NCBI GenBank assembly: GCA_001304425.1
Contig: LJTS01000068.1
Location: 1-13,867 of the forward strand
Length of the DNA stretch: 13,867 nucleotides
Direction: 5' to 3'
Source: Betaproteobacteria bacterium SG8_40
GTDB lineage: Bacteria; Pseudomonadota; Gammaproteobacteria; Burkholderiales; Eutrophovitaceae
Shown piece after piece: positions 6,288 to 12,793 of the stretch. The notes under the pieces are model-generated. The model was not told the DNA's origin, ran no database searches, and worked only from the letters and a program-made list of their open reading frames with translations. The position numbers and the translations under genes were made by a program. Position 1 is the stretch's first letter, and the number at the start of each line of letters is the position of its first letter.

Positions 6288-7175
6288 CTATCCGCCTTTG
6301 CGCGTTCGCCGCCCGAGCAGGCCGTTGGGCATGACGATCATGATGATGATGAGGATGACCATCGCGATGACGTCCTTGTAGCCGGAGGAAATGGTGACGA
6401 TGGCGATGGATTCCAGCAGGCCGAGCGTTACGCCACCGACAATTGCTCCCATCGGATTGGCGAGTCCGCCGAGGATGGCGGCCGCAAAGCCCTTCAGCGT
6501 GAGCAGCAAGCCCATGTCGAAATAGACGGTGATCAGCGGTCCCACCAGTATGCCGGCCAGGCCGCCGACCAGGCCTCCGAGCGCGAACGTCAAGGTTCGC
6601 ATCAGCGGCACATTGATGCCGGTGGTCAGCGCGCCCTGAGGATCGAGTGCAGCGGCCATCATTGACAAACCGAGCGAGGTTCTCGAATAGAACAGCCGCA
6701 GGGTCAGCATGACCGCGAGGCTGATCGCGATCAGCCATAGCGCGTGGATGCGCATTGCGGCGTCCGCGATAACGACGATGCCTTCTCCGCCGATGCCTGG
6801 CAGCGCGTGCGAATCGCGACCGACGAAATACAGGACAAGCGCAGATACGGCGAAAGCGCATCCGAGCGTGAGCAGCAGGTAGCTGTCCTCGGTTCCGCCG
6901 CGCCGGCGCAGCGGCCGCACCAGCAGAACTTCGAGCAACCAACCCGCAGCACCGCCAATCAGCACGGCGGCAACAAAAGCAGGCAGCATCGGCCAGCCCT
7001 GGCGCTCGAGCAACAGTACCGCGGTGATGCCGCCAATCAGCGCGAAGTCCCCCTGCATGGCGTTGATGATGCGAGTGCCGCGGAAGATCGATGCGATGCC
7101 AAGTCCGATCAGCCCGTAAACGAAACCGTTGGTCAAGCCGGTCAGTACCGACTGGAAAAGAAGATCCGGACTCAT
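6288..7175 (-). CDS. livH: Branched-chain amino acid-type ABC permease LivH
   Basis: This 295-residue inner-membrane permease of the Liv/HAAT family has about eight transmembrane stretches. Typical elements are the N-terminal LTGLTNGFVYGLIGLGIA, the INAMQGDFALIGG turn near residue 38, the loop LVRPLRRRG near 85, YSRTSLGLSMMAAALDPQGALTTGI near 162-186 (the cytoplasmic EAA-like loop contacting the ATPases), and LKGFAAAILGGLANPMGAIVGG near 228-250. Length is normal. The start ATG at 7175 has no strong Shine-Dalgarno but is the only sensible one. It follows the binding-protein gene by 83 bp, a gap containing a stem-loop, and is 2 bp from livM. The methionine/isoleucine-rich C-terminal helix (IAMVILIIIMIVMPNGLLG) is normal for the family. 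Confidence 0.93.
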   Translation of the reverse strand: MSPDLLFQSVLTGLTNGFVYGLIGLGIASIFRGTRIINAMQGDFALIGGITAVLLLERQGWPMLPAFVAAVLIGGAAGWLLEVLLVRPLRRRGGTEDSYLLLTLGCAFAVSALVLYFVGRDSHALPGIGGEGIVVIADAAMRIHALWLIAISLAVMLTLRLFYSRTSLGLSMMAAALDPQGALTTGINVPLMRTLTFALGGLVGGLAGILVGPLITVYFDMGLLLTLKGFAAAILGGLANPMGAIVGGVTLGLLESIAIVTISSGYKDVIAMVILIIIMIVMPNGLLGRRTRKGG

Positions 7176-7213
7176 CGCGTTGTGCTGTTGAATCGGCGGT
7201 TACCGCATTCACC

Positions 7214-7236
7214 GTCCCGCAACGGGCTTGCGGAAC
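7214..7236 (-). other. Intercistronic stem-loop between binding-protein gene and livH
   Basis: On the minus strand GTTCCGCAA-GCCCG-TTGCGGGAC pairs as a 9-bp stem (one T:G wobble) with a 5-nt loop. It begins 22 nt after the binding-protein stop and no T tract follows. In several ABC operons, such as malE-malF, a hairpin in this position protects the binding-protein mRNA and makes it more abundant than the permease mRNA. That role here is inference. Confidence 0.5.
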
Positions 7237-7258
7237 GGATTGCGCTCGGCATGGCGGT

Positions 7259-8398
7259 TTATTTGGCCGTGAACGGCAACCGCGTGTAGTTTCCGTCGAC
7301 CAGCTTCGAATAGGTATAACTTTCCAGTTCGATGCCGGTCATGTCTGGCGCGGCGAAATTAAAACTCGCGATCACGCCGCGATAGCGGTTGGCCCGGATT
7401 GCCTCCGCGATGGCTTCGCTGCCAGCGTCGGGGCCGACTTCGCTCAGAGCCTGTGCGATGACATGGGTTGCATCCCAGCCTGCCGCATCGTAGGTCTTCG
7501 GCAGCGTACCGTATTCCTTTACGAACAGATCGACGAATTCCTTCTGGTGCGGCAGCGGGTCCTCGGAGACGATGAACTCGGGAAACACAATGTCATCGGC
7601 GAATTCACCCATGCCTTTTACGTATTCATATGATGATGAACCGACCGCGGAAACGATCGGCTGGGTAATGCGCATCTGGCGGGCGTTGCGGAAAGGAACC
7701 GGCGACGTGGCGATAATGCCGACCACCTCCGGTTTCGCGGCACGCACCTTGGCCGCTTGCGTGCTGACGTCTGTTGCCCCGACTTCGAATTTTTCCGCGG
7801 CGACGATGTTGATGCCGTAGTCCCCGGCGTGATTTTCGATGTGCGTCATGACCAGCTGACCGTAGCCGGAGTCGTACAGCACGCCGAGTTGCCTGACATT
7901 CAGGCCCTTGGAAAGGTATTCGAGCATGGCGCGCGCATTGAGCGATTGCGGCGGCAGCATGTGAAACAGCGACTTGTAGCTCAGTTCAATCTCCGGGCCG
8001 AGGCCGGTCATGCAGAGTTGCGGCATGCCTATGCGGTTGGTGACGCTGGCCGCAGCGCCGGTGCTGGCGGTCAGCGACGGTCCGAGCAGGGCAACGACGT
8101 TCTCGCCATGGATGAGCCCCTCGGCCTTGCTCTTGGCGATATCCGCTTTCGAGCCGTCATCCTCGATGATGACCTCGAGGGGGCGACCATTGATACCACC
8201 GCGTTCATTGATCAGCTTTTGCGCGAGCAGGATGCCGTTGCGCTCGGGGCCGCCGAGGCCGGCACCGGGACCGGTCAGCGAAAGTACCGCGCCGACCTTG
8301 ACCGGTTGATCGTCCGCTTGCTCGCATGCAGGGATGCCAGCAAACAACGGCAAAAGCAACAGCGGCAGGAACATCCTTCTTCTCAGACTCTGCTTCAT
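7259..8398 (-). CDS. Periplasmic-type substrate-binding protein of the Liv-type ABC importer (putative lipoprotein)
   Basis: This 379-residue Leu/Ile/Val-binding-family protein (type 1 periplasmic binding fold) captures solute for LivHM. After the signal come KVGAVLSLTGPGAGLGGPERNGILLAQ near residue 32, NERGGINGRPLEVIIEDDGSK near 62-82, VVALLGPSLTASTGAAASV near 99-117, and KTYDAAGWDATHVIAQAL near 300; these are standard motifs in family order. I chose the ATG at 8398 because GGGGGAGG (8406-8413) lies 7 nt upstream and because residues 2-8 (KQSLRRR) then form the signal's basic N region. An ATG at 8425 would add nine residues and has no such site. The hydrophobic core ends in IPAC, a possible lipobox with Cys25, so the protein may be membrane-anchored. 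It is the first gene of the ABC operon. The bound ligand is not evident; the family binds amino acids, amides, urea, aromatic acids and others. Confidence 0.9.
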   Translation of the reverse strand: MKQSLRRRMFLPLLLLPLFAGIPACEQADDQPVKVGAVLSLTGPGAGLGGPERNGILLAQKLINERGGINGRPLEVIIEDDGSKADIAKSKAEGLIHGENVVALLGPSLTASTGAAASVTNRIGMPQLCMTGLGPEIELSYKSLFHMLPPQSLNARAMLEYLSKGLNVRQLGVLYDSGYGQLVMTHIENHAGDYGINIVAAEKFEVGATDVSTQAAKVRAAKPEVVGIIATSPVPFRNARQMRITQPIVSAVGSSSYEYVKGMGEFADDIVFPEFIVSEDPLPHQKEFVDLFVKEYGTLPKTYDAAGWDATHVIAQALSEVGPDAGSEAIAEAIRANRYRGVIASFNFAAPDMTGIELESYTYSKLVDGNYTRLPFTAK

Positions 8399-8466
8399 CT
8401 TGAAGCCTCCCCCGTTTATTGGCATTACGTTCTTTTTAGGTCCGCCGGTCGAAGCCTGCGTATCCG

Positions 8467-8489
8467 GGCATAGCGAATCGTAGTATGCC
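8467..8489. promoter_or_regulatory. Inverted repeat GGCATA-N11-TATGCC, candidate operator of the ABC operon
   Basis: Perfect 6-bp arms are separated by 11 bp, so the arm centres lie 17 bp apart. The repeat is about 70-90 bp upstream of the binding-protein start. It has no T tract. It does not match the ATA-N9-TAT spacing of the box before the luciferase gene, so a different regulator would be needed, or a looser LysR site. Confidence 0.35.
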
Positions 8490-8607
8490 GGAACAATCGG
8501 CGAATTTCAGTTCGGAGCCAAAAGCGGTCGGGGCGGCCTTGCGGTGAACGCTGCCGCCGGCACTTGTGCGACGGTGCAAATATCGCGCACTGACCCTGCT
8601 TCGCTAG

Positions 8608-8763
8608 CTAGGCATGTTGCAGCGCGTCCGCCGGGCGTTCATCGTGCGCTCCCGATGAGAAGATGGTCCGGCGGAAGTTGTCGACGTACATCGAGCTGAT
8701 GCGTGCCTGGAAGTTCCGCTGAATGGCTGCAGCGCAACACCGGTGCGCAGTCTTCTTGCTCAT
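8608..8763 (-). CDS. Small open frame or gene remnant, 51 residues, doubtful
   Basis: The frame runs from an ATG at 8763 to TAG at 8608-8610, giving a basic 51-residue peptide beginning MSKKTAHRCCAAA and ending HDERPADALQHA. GGAG lies about 11 nt upstream, which is rather far. It begins 35 bp after the TRAP permease stop, on the same strand, in a gap otherwise without genes. The middle section (MYVDNFRRTIFSSG) has a more protein-like residue mix than the Arg/Pro-rich shadows nearby, so it may be a small gene or the tail of a lost one. I recognise no family. It could equally be chance. Confidence 0.2.
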   Translation of the reverse strand: MSKKTAHRCCAAAIQRNFQARISSMYVDNFRRTIFSSGAHDERPADALQHA

Positions 8764-8797
8764 GGCGCTGGTTGCTCCGGATGCGAGCGCGTTTGTC

Positions 8798-10651
8798 TCA
8801 GGTCTTGCGTTCTCGCAGGTTGCGAGCCGTTGCCATCTGGCTGGCGATTACCGCGGCGATCAGGGCAAAACCGATAAGGTCGGTGGTCAGGCCCGGCTTG
8901 ATGAGCACCACGGCGGAGGCCACGAGCAGGACGCGTTCCCACGCAACGGCACGGTGCAGCAGGTAACCCGACAGTCCGGCGGCAAGGCAGACGACGCCGA
9001 CGACCGCGGTGATGGCGGTTTGAATGATTCTTCCGGTGCTGCCGATAAACAGCAGCGACGGACCGAAGACGAACATGAACGGAATGATGTAACCGGTCGC
9101 GCCAAGGCGTAGCGCGGCTACGCTCGACTCCCACAGACTGGCGCGGGAAATGCCGTTGGCCGCGTATACCGCCAGCGCGACGGGCGGCGTGATTGCAGAC
9201 AGGATGGCGAAATAAAACACGAACATGTGAGCGGCCTCCACCACCACGCCGAGTTTCACCAGCGCCGGAACCAGCAGCGCGGTCTGCATGATGTAGGCCG
9301 GCGCCGTAGGCATGCCCATGCCGAGCAGGATGCCGGCGAACATGGTCAGAACCAGTGCAATCATCATGTGGTTGCCGGCTGCTGTGAGCACCAGATCGGT
9401 AAACTCGAGGCCAAGCCCGGTCATGAAGATGACGCCGATGACGATGCCCGCGCAGGCGCAGGACAAGGCCACCGTGACCGTGTTCCTTGCCCCGACTTCG
9501 AGCGCGGTGACGATGTTCTCCAGATGAACGTACTGCCGCGTGCTCTTGCGCAGCAGTGCCGTCGGGATGACGCTGGCGACGCCGCACAGCGCGGCGAATG
9601 GCGCACTGAAACCGTGGAGCAGCGCCGCGACGATGACGACGAGCGGCAGGAACAGGTGACCGCGCTCGCGCAGTACTTCGCCCAGCTTCGGCAGTTCGCT
9701 GCGCGGCAAACCGTGCATGTTGGTGCGCTTGGCTTCGAAGTGAACGGTCATGAAAACCGCGATGTAGTAGAGCACGGCGGGAAGCAGGGCGAACGCCGCT
9801 ACTTTCAGATAGCTGATGCCGAGAAACTCGGCCATGATGAATGCCGTTGCGCCCATGATGGGCGGCATGATCTGCCCGCCGGTTGAGGCGACCGCTTCGA
9901 CGGCGCCGGCGAACGCCGGCTTGTAGCCGATGCGCTTCATCAGCGGAATGGTGAACGTGCCGGTGGTCATGACATTGGCGACCGCGCTGCCGGATACCGT
10001 TCCGAACATGCCGCTGGTAATACAGGACACCTTGGCCGGTCCGCCAGCGGAGTGGCCGGTCAGGCTCATCGCGAAGTCCATGAACAACTGGCCAGTGCCG
10101 GTGCGTTCGACCAGCGCACCAAACAGGATGAACAGCATGACGTAGGTTGCCGACACGTATAGCGGGATGCCGAATATGCCCTCCGTGCCGAGATACATCT
10201 GTTCCGTCATCTGCTGCAGGTCGGCGCCGCCGATGGTCAGTCCATAGACCAGAAAGGCTACCGCGGTCACCGGCAGGGTCCAGCCGACCGCGCGTCTGGT
10301 CGCCTCCAGAACGAGCAATACCGTAGTGATCGAGAATACCCAGTCAATCGGCCGCAGGGTGTCGACGTAGATCATTCGATTGACGATGTATTGCTGTTCG
10401 ACGATGAGATAGCCGCACACCACCACGCTGATGGCGATCAGCAGGTACTCGAGTGCGCGTGGCGTGTCGGCCTGGCCCTTGTGCGTCAGCGGCAGCATCA
10501 GGAACGCGAGCACCAGCGCAAATCCGAGGTGCACCGAGCGCAATGTCAGCGCATCCGGCGGGCCGTGCCAGGCGATTACGAGATGGAATACCGACATCGC
10601 CAATCCGACAATGGTAATCACCCAGCCAATGGCGTTTTTGTTTCTGAACAT
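8798..10651 (-). CDS. TRAP transporter permease, fused small (4TM) and large (12TM) subunits
   Basis: This 617-residue membrane protein is of the fused DctQM type that works with TAXI binding proteins to drive solute uptake by an ion gradient (family knowledge). The N-terminal part to about residue 150 holds four helices (for example IGWVITIVGLAMSVFHLVIAW from residue 8), corresponding to DctQ. The rest is DctM-like, with strongly conserved FGTVSGSAVANVMTTGTFTI, STGGQIMPPIMGATAFIMAE and GMGMPTAPAYIMQT segments. ATG 10651 (MFRNKNAIGW) is preferred: it places the first helix near the N terminus. The upstream extension to 10741 is polar and overlaps the binding-protein gene. Ribosome site is weak (AGG about 8 nt away). 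It follows the TAXI gene by 62 bp and belongs to the same operon. Slightly shorter than some fused permeases (650-850), but no break is seen. Confidence 0.93.
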   Translation of the reverse strand: MFRNKNAIGWVITIVGLAMSVFHLVIAWHGPPDALTLRSVHLGFALVLAFLMLPLTHKGQADTPRALEYLLIAISVVVCGYLIVEQQYIVNRMIYVDTLRPIDWVFSITTVLLVLEATRRAVGWTLPVTAVAFLVYGLTIGGADLQQMTEQMYLGTEGIFGIPLYVSATYVMLFILFGALVERTGTGQLFMDFAMSLTGHSAGGPAKVSCITSGMFGTVSGSAVANVMTTGTFTIPLMKRIGYKPAFAGAVEAVASTGGQIMPPIMGATAFIMAEFLGISYLKVAAFALLPAVLYYIAVFMTVHFEAKRTNMHGLPRSELPKLGEVLRERGHLFLPLVVIVAALLHGFSAPFAALCGVASVIPTALLRKSTRQYVHLENIVTALEVGARNTVTVALSCACAGIVIGVIFMTGLGLEFTDLVLTAAGNHMMIALVLTMFAGILLGMGMPTAPAYIMQTALLVPALVKLGVVVEAAHMFVFYFAILSAITPPVALAVYAANGISRASLWESSVAALRLGATGYIIPFMFVFGPSLLFIGSTGRIIQTAITAVVGVVCLAAGLSGYLLHRAVAWERVLLVASAVVLIKPGLTTDLIGFALIAAVIASQMATARNLRERKT

Positions 10652-10675
10652 GTGATCGGCCTGGTCGGTTGCCCG

Positions 10676-10692
10676 GTTACAGTGTCGGTAAC
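10676..10692 (-). other. Small stem-loop between TAXI binding-protein and TRAP permease genes
   Basis: GTTAC-AGTGTCG-GTAAC gives a 5-bp perfect stem with a 7-nt loop in the 62-bp gap. There is no T tract. It is weak, but sits in the same relative place as the stem-loop after the ABC binding-protein gene. Confidence 0.25.
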
Positions 10693-10713
10693 TGTTGTTG
10701 CGAGAGTACGCCG

Positions 10714-11676
10714 TTATCCGGCGCCTTTCTCCTTGTACCACCGGGCTGCGCCCGGATGCAGCGGCACGCCGATGTCCTTGCCCATTTTTTCCGGTGTGGC
10801 GCCCGTTATCGCCTTGGCGATGGACGCGAGATCCGCCATGCCGCCATAGATGCTGTCAAGAATCTCGTAGACGAACTGATCGTCGAGCTCGCAGCGCGCA
10901 ATGAAGTGGGTCGCATATTCGACGGTTGGTACGTCCTCCGTCTGCTGCGGGTAGGTGCCTTTCGGAATGATGCCGCGCATGTAGCCCGGATTGAATTGCT
11001 GCATGTTCTTCAATCCCTCGTCGGGAATCGGCATCAGCCTGATGTCGCGCGCGCTCGCCAGATCCATCACCGCGCCAGCGGGAATGGTGGTTCCGAGCGT
11101 GAAGAACTGCGCGTTGCCGTCCTTCATCAAGGTCACGGAATCGGTGTAGGAGCCGTAGCTCACACGCGACAGGTCGTCGAAACCTATCCCGTAGGCTTGC
11201 AGCATGTGTCCGGTAATGGCTTCGGCGGTGTTGCCCTTCTGCTGCCCGGCAAGCGCCTTGCCCTTGAGGTCGGCGGGGTCGAGAATTCCCGCTTCCGGCA
11301 ACGTGACGACCTGAAAAAACTGCGGGTACAGCGTGGCGACATTACATATATGCGTGGCCTTTTCCGTGAACGGCGCTCTGCCGCTGATCGCGTCCACGGT
11401 GGACACCGAGTTTGCCAGGCCGATGTGCGCCTGGCCGGATTCGACCGCTTTCACGTTGGCGATGCCTGCGCCCGGCAGGACCTGGATGCTGACGCCATCC
11501 AGACGGTTCTCCACCAGGTTCTTGATGGCGCCGCCAAGCGGATACCATGACCCGCCTTGCGGGCCCGTGACGAACTTGATGCGCTCTTTGCCGGAATCCG
11601 AACAAGCGCTCAGCATCGAGCAGGCAATCGCGGCAACAGCAACAGCAGACAGGATTTTGCGTATTGTCGGTTTCAT
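10714..11676 (-). CDS. TAXI-family TRAP transporter solute-binding lipoprotein
   Basis: This 320-residue extracytoplasmic binding protein is the partner of the TRAP permease downstream. An N-terminal signal peptide (basic MKPTIRK then a hydrophobic run) ends in a textbook lipobox LSAC with Cys25, so the mature protein is probably a lipoprotein. TAXI-family motifs are clear: FVTGPQGGSWYPLGGAIKNLV near residues 35-55, PGAGIANVKAVESGQAHIGLANS near 68-90, and TLYPQFFQVVT near 115-125. Length is typical (310-340). The start ATG at 11676 has only a loose GAAGAG about 12 nt upstream. It lies 25 bp after the GST-like gene and 62 bp before the permease gene. TAXI ligands that have been characterised are few (for example glutamate or dicarboxylates), so the substrate here is open. 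Confidence 0.93.
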   Translation of the reverse strand: MKPTIRKILSAVAVAAIACSMLSACSDSGKERIKFVTGPQGGSWYPLGGAIKNLVENRLDGVSIQVLPGAGIANVKAVESGQAHIGLANSVSTVDAISGRAPFTEKATHICNVATLYPQFFQVVTLPEAGILDPADLKGKALAGQQKGNTAEAITGHMLQAYGIGFDDLSRVSYGSYTDSVTLMKDGNAQFFTLGTTIPAGAVMDLASARDIRLMPIPDEGLKNMQQFNPGYMRGIIPKGTYPQQTEDVPTVEYATHFIARCELDDQFVYEILDSIYGGMADLASIAKAITGATPEKMGKDIGVPLHPGAARWYKEKGAG

Positions 11677-11701
11677 GAGCGTGATTCTCTTCGGTCAGTC
11701 T

Positions 11702-12625
11702 TCAGGCGGGCGTTACGCGGTACCCGACACGGGGGAAATGAATGCAGACCGTGCCGACACGGTCATTGCTGTGCATTAGCGCGATACTTTCGCGATCGAC
11801 AAACCTCACCGCGCCTTTGACCGGTTCTTCGCCGCCGTCCACGTCTGCCACCACGCCGACATTCATGCCCGGCTTGATGCCTTGCGGATCACGCGGATCC
11901 GCATGTTCGGGCGTGTTCGGATCGGCTGCCCGGGCAACCTCGAGCGCATCCGCCGCGTTCATGTCAGTCGGTTTGCCATGACCAATGGCGGCAACGCGTT
12001 TTTCCCATGCTTCGAGGGCGGGGAACTCGGCCAGCATTTCCGCGCCGGGTTGCCAGCGACCACGGACGAACCAGACAAGATAATAAGCGGCTGCGTCCGG
12101 AAGGCCGGGCGCGTCGCCGAGCATGAACTTGCGGCCGGTGGCCAGACGCTGATCGATCCAGCCGAGCTGGGCGCGAACCTGAGCGGCGTTGTGCGGCAAT
12201 TGCGCCTTTATTCTCTCGAAGTCGTAGTCCGGCCCGAAATACAGCCGTCCGCGGTCCCTGGCGAAAGCTTCGGGCAGCTGGTCCGCCGCCGCACCCAGAA
12301 TGACGCCCGCGGCGGCATCAAACACGATGTCCGTCCAGCGGTTGACCGCCCAGGGCAAGCCGTCGGCTCCGCCCGGATAAAACGTCGGCTCGGGGAAGCG
12401 GCGCTGCAGTTCGCGCAGTATGCACTGGGTGTCGCAATAGATGTCTGCCCCGATCTGCATGACGGGCGTGCGCCGGTAGCCGCCGGTTAGCGGCATCAGT
12501 TCGGGTTTTGGCGGCACGCGCGGGATTTCCACCGAGCGCCAGGAGAGCTTCTTGATGCCGAAGCCGATACGCACCTTTTCCGAGAAAGGCGACGGCGGAT
12601 AGTGATGGAAAATGAGTTCGGACAA
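11702..12625 (-). CDS. Glutathione S-transferase-like protein with extra C-terminal domain
   Basis: This 307-residue protein has a thioredoxin-fold GST N domain (about 1-80; HHYPPSPFSEKVRIGFGIKKL with Ser where many carry the catalytic Ser/Cys, then RRTPVMQIGADIYCDTQCILREL containing the cis-Pro TPV and the glutathione-contacting D-T/S pair). An all-alpha GST C domain follows (about 90-215; FMLGDAPGLPDAAAYYLVWFV). Residues from about 225 onward form a further 80-residue region, rich in Gly and Val (PGMNVGVVADVDGGEEPVKGAV), that looks like a small beta domain and is absent from classical GSTs of about 200-220 residues. Translation starts at TTG 12625: GAGGAG (12634-12639) is 8 nt upstream and the MSELIFHHY start aligns with the fold. 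Probable cytosolic glutathione conjugation, isomerisation or dehalogenation; the reaction is unknown. It sits upstream of the TAXI gene by 25 bp. Confidence 0.88.
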   Translation of the reverse strand: MSELIFHHYPPSPFSEKVRIGFGIKKLSWRSVEIPRVPPKPELMPLTGGYRRTPVMQIGADIYCDTQCILRELQRRFPEPTFYPGGADGLPWAVNRWTDIVFDAAAGVILGAAADQLPEAFARDRGRLYFGPDYDFERIKAQLPHNAAQVRAQLGWIDQRLATGRKFMLGDAPGLPDAAAYYLVWFVRGRWQPGAEMLAEFPALEAWEKRVAAIGHGKPTDMNAADALEVARAADPNTPEHADPRDPQGIKPGMNVGVVADVDGGEEPVKGAVRFVDRESIALMHSNDRVGTVCIHFPRVGYRVTPA

Positions 12626-12633
12626 GCGGTTTT

Positions 12634-12639
12634 CTCCTC
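12634..12639 (-). promoter_or_regulatory. Shine-Dalgarno site deciding the TTG start of the GST-like gene
   Basis: GAGGAG is placed 8 nt before the TTG at 12625, and no in-frame ATG or GTG lies nearby. The site overlaps the stop codon (12638-12640) of the small open frame upstream, which would allow coupled translation. Confidence 0.7.
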
Positions 12640-12793
12640 AGCGCCCTGTCAAAGCCAGGCACTTGTTCTTGTTTGGACGCGGTTTCTTCTGCGCGACTTT
12701 CTTGTCGGTTTGTGTCGTTTCGTTGCCCGCCGATTTGCTCGTTTCGCATCCGGGAGGTCCGGCATCGCGCACGGCAATGCTGCAGCGTGTCAC
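12638..12793 (-). CDS. Possible 51-residue Lys-rich small protein coupled to the SDR gene
   Basis: The frame starts at GTG 12793, overlapping the SDR stop in a GTGA motif (12790-12793). It ends with TGA at 12638-12640, inside the ribosome site of the GST-like gene, and so fills the SDR-GST gap exactly. The product begins MTRCSIAVRDAGPPG and its second half is strongly basic (KKVAQKKPRPNKNK), with three Cys in all. The A-rich Lys/Asn/Thr codons stand out against the GC-rich surroundings. No Shine-Dalgarno is evident and I recognise no family. The neat overlaps at both ends support it. Against it are the low-complexity composition and other open frames in the same gap (one of 38 codons, and a frame running into the GST gene). 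Confidence 0.3.
   Translation of the reverse strand: MTRCSIAVRDAGPPGCETSKSAGNETTQTDKKVAQKKPRPNKNKCLALTGR

Larger units (their letters stand above)
8399..8797 (-). promoter_or_regulatory. Gap between TRAP permease and ABC operon; probable ABC operon promoter region
   Basis: This is a stretch of about 400 bp. It holds the binding-protein ribosome site (8406-8413), an inverted repeat at 8467-8489, and a 51-codon open frame of doubtful coding status at 8608-8763. No clear terminator follows the TRAP gene and no strong sigma70 promoter stands out. The promoter of the ABC operon most likely lies within 8420-8520 on the minus strand, judged from position only. Confidence 0.4.

Noticed and set aside
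6286..7212. Upstream extension of the livM frame, making a 628-residue open frame
   Set aside because: The extension is Arg/His/Ala-rich, overlaps livH in another frame, and livM has its own ATG with a good ribosome site at 6292-6299. It is a GC-rich shadow frame.
7757..8473. Plus-strand 238-codon open frame opposite the ABC binding-protein gene
   Set aside because: It mirrors the codon periodicity of the real gene on the other strand and has no ribosome site or family resemblance.
10669..11550. Plus-strand 293-codon open frame opposite the TAXI binding-protein gene
   Set aside because: Antisense shadow of a clear TAXI protein; composition is Arg/His/Gly-rich and no domain is recognisable.
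12318..12749. 143-codon minus-strand frame overlapping the start of the GST-like gene
   Set aside because: Most of it is the GST coding region read in the wrong frame, giving Arg/Ala/Leu-rich sequence. Its upstream part competes with the better placed GTGA-coupled frame.
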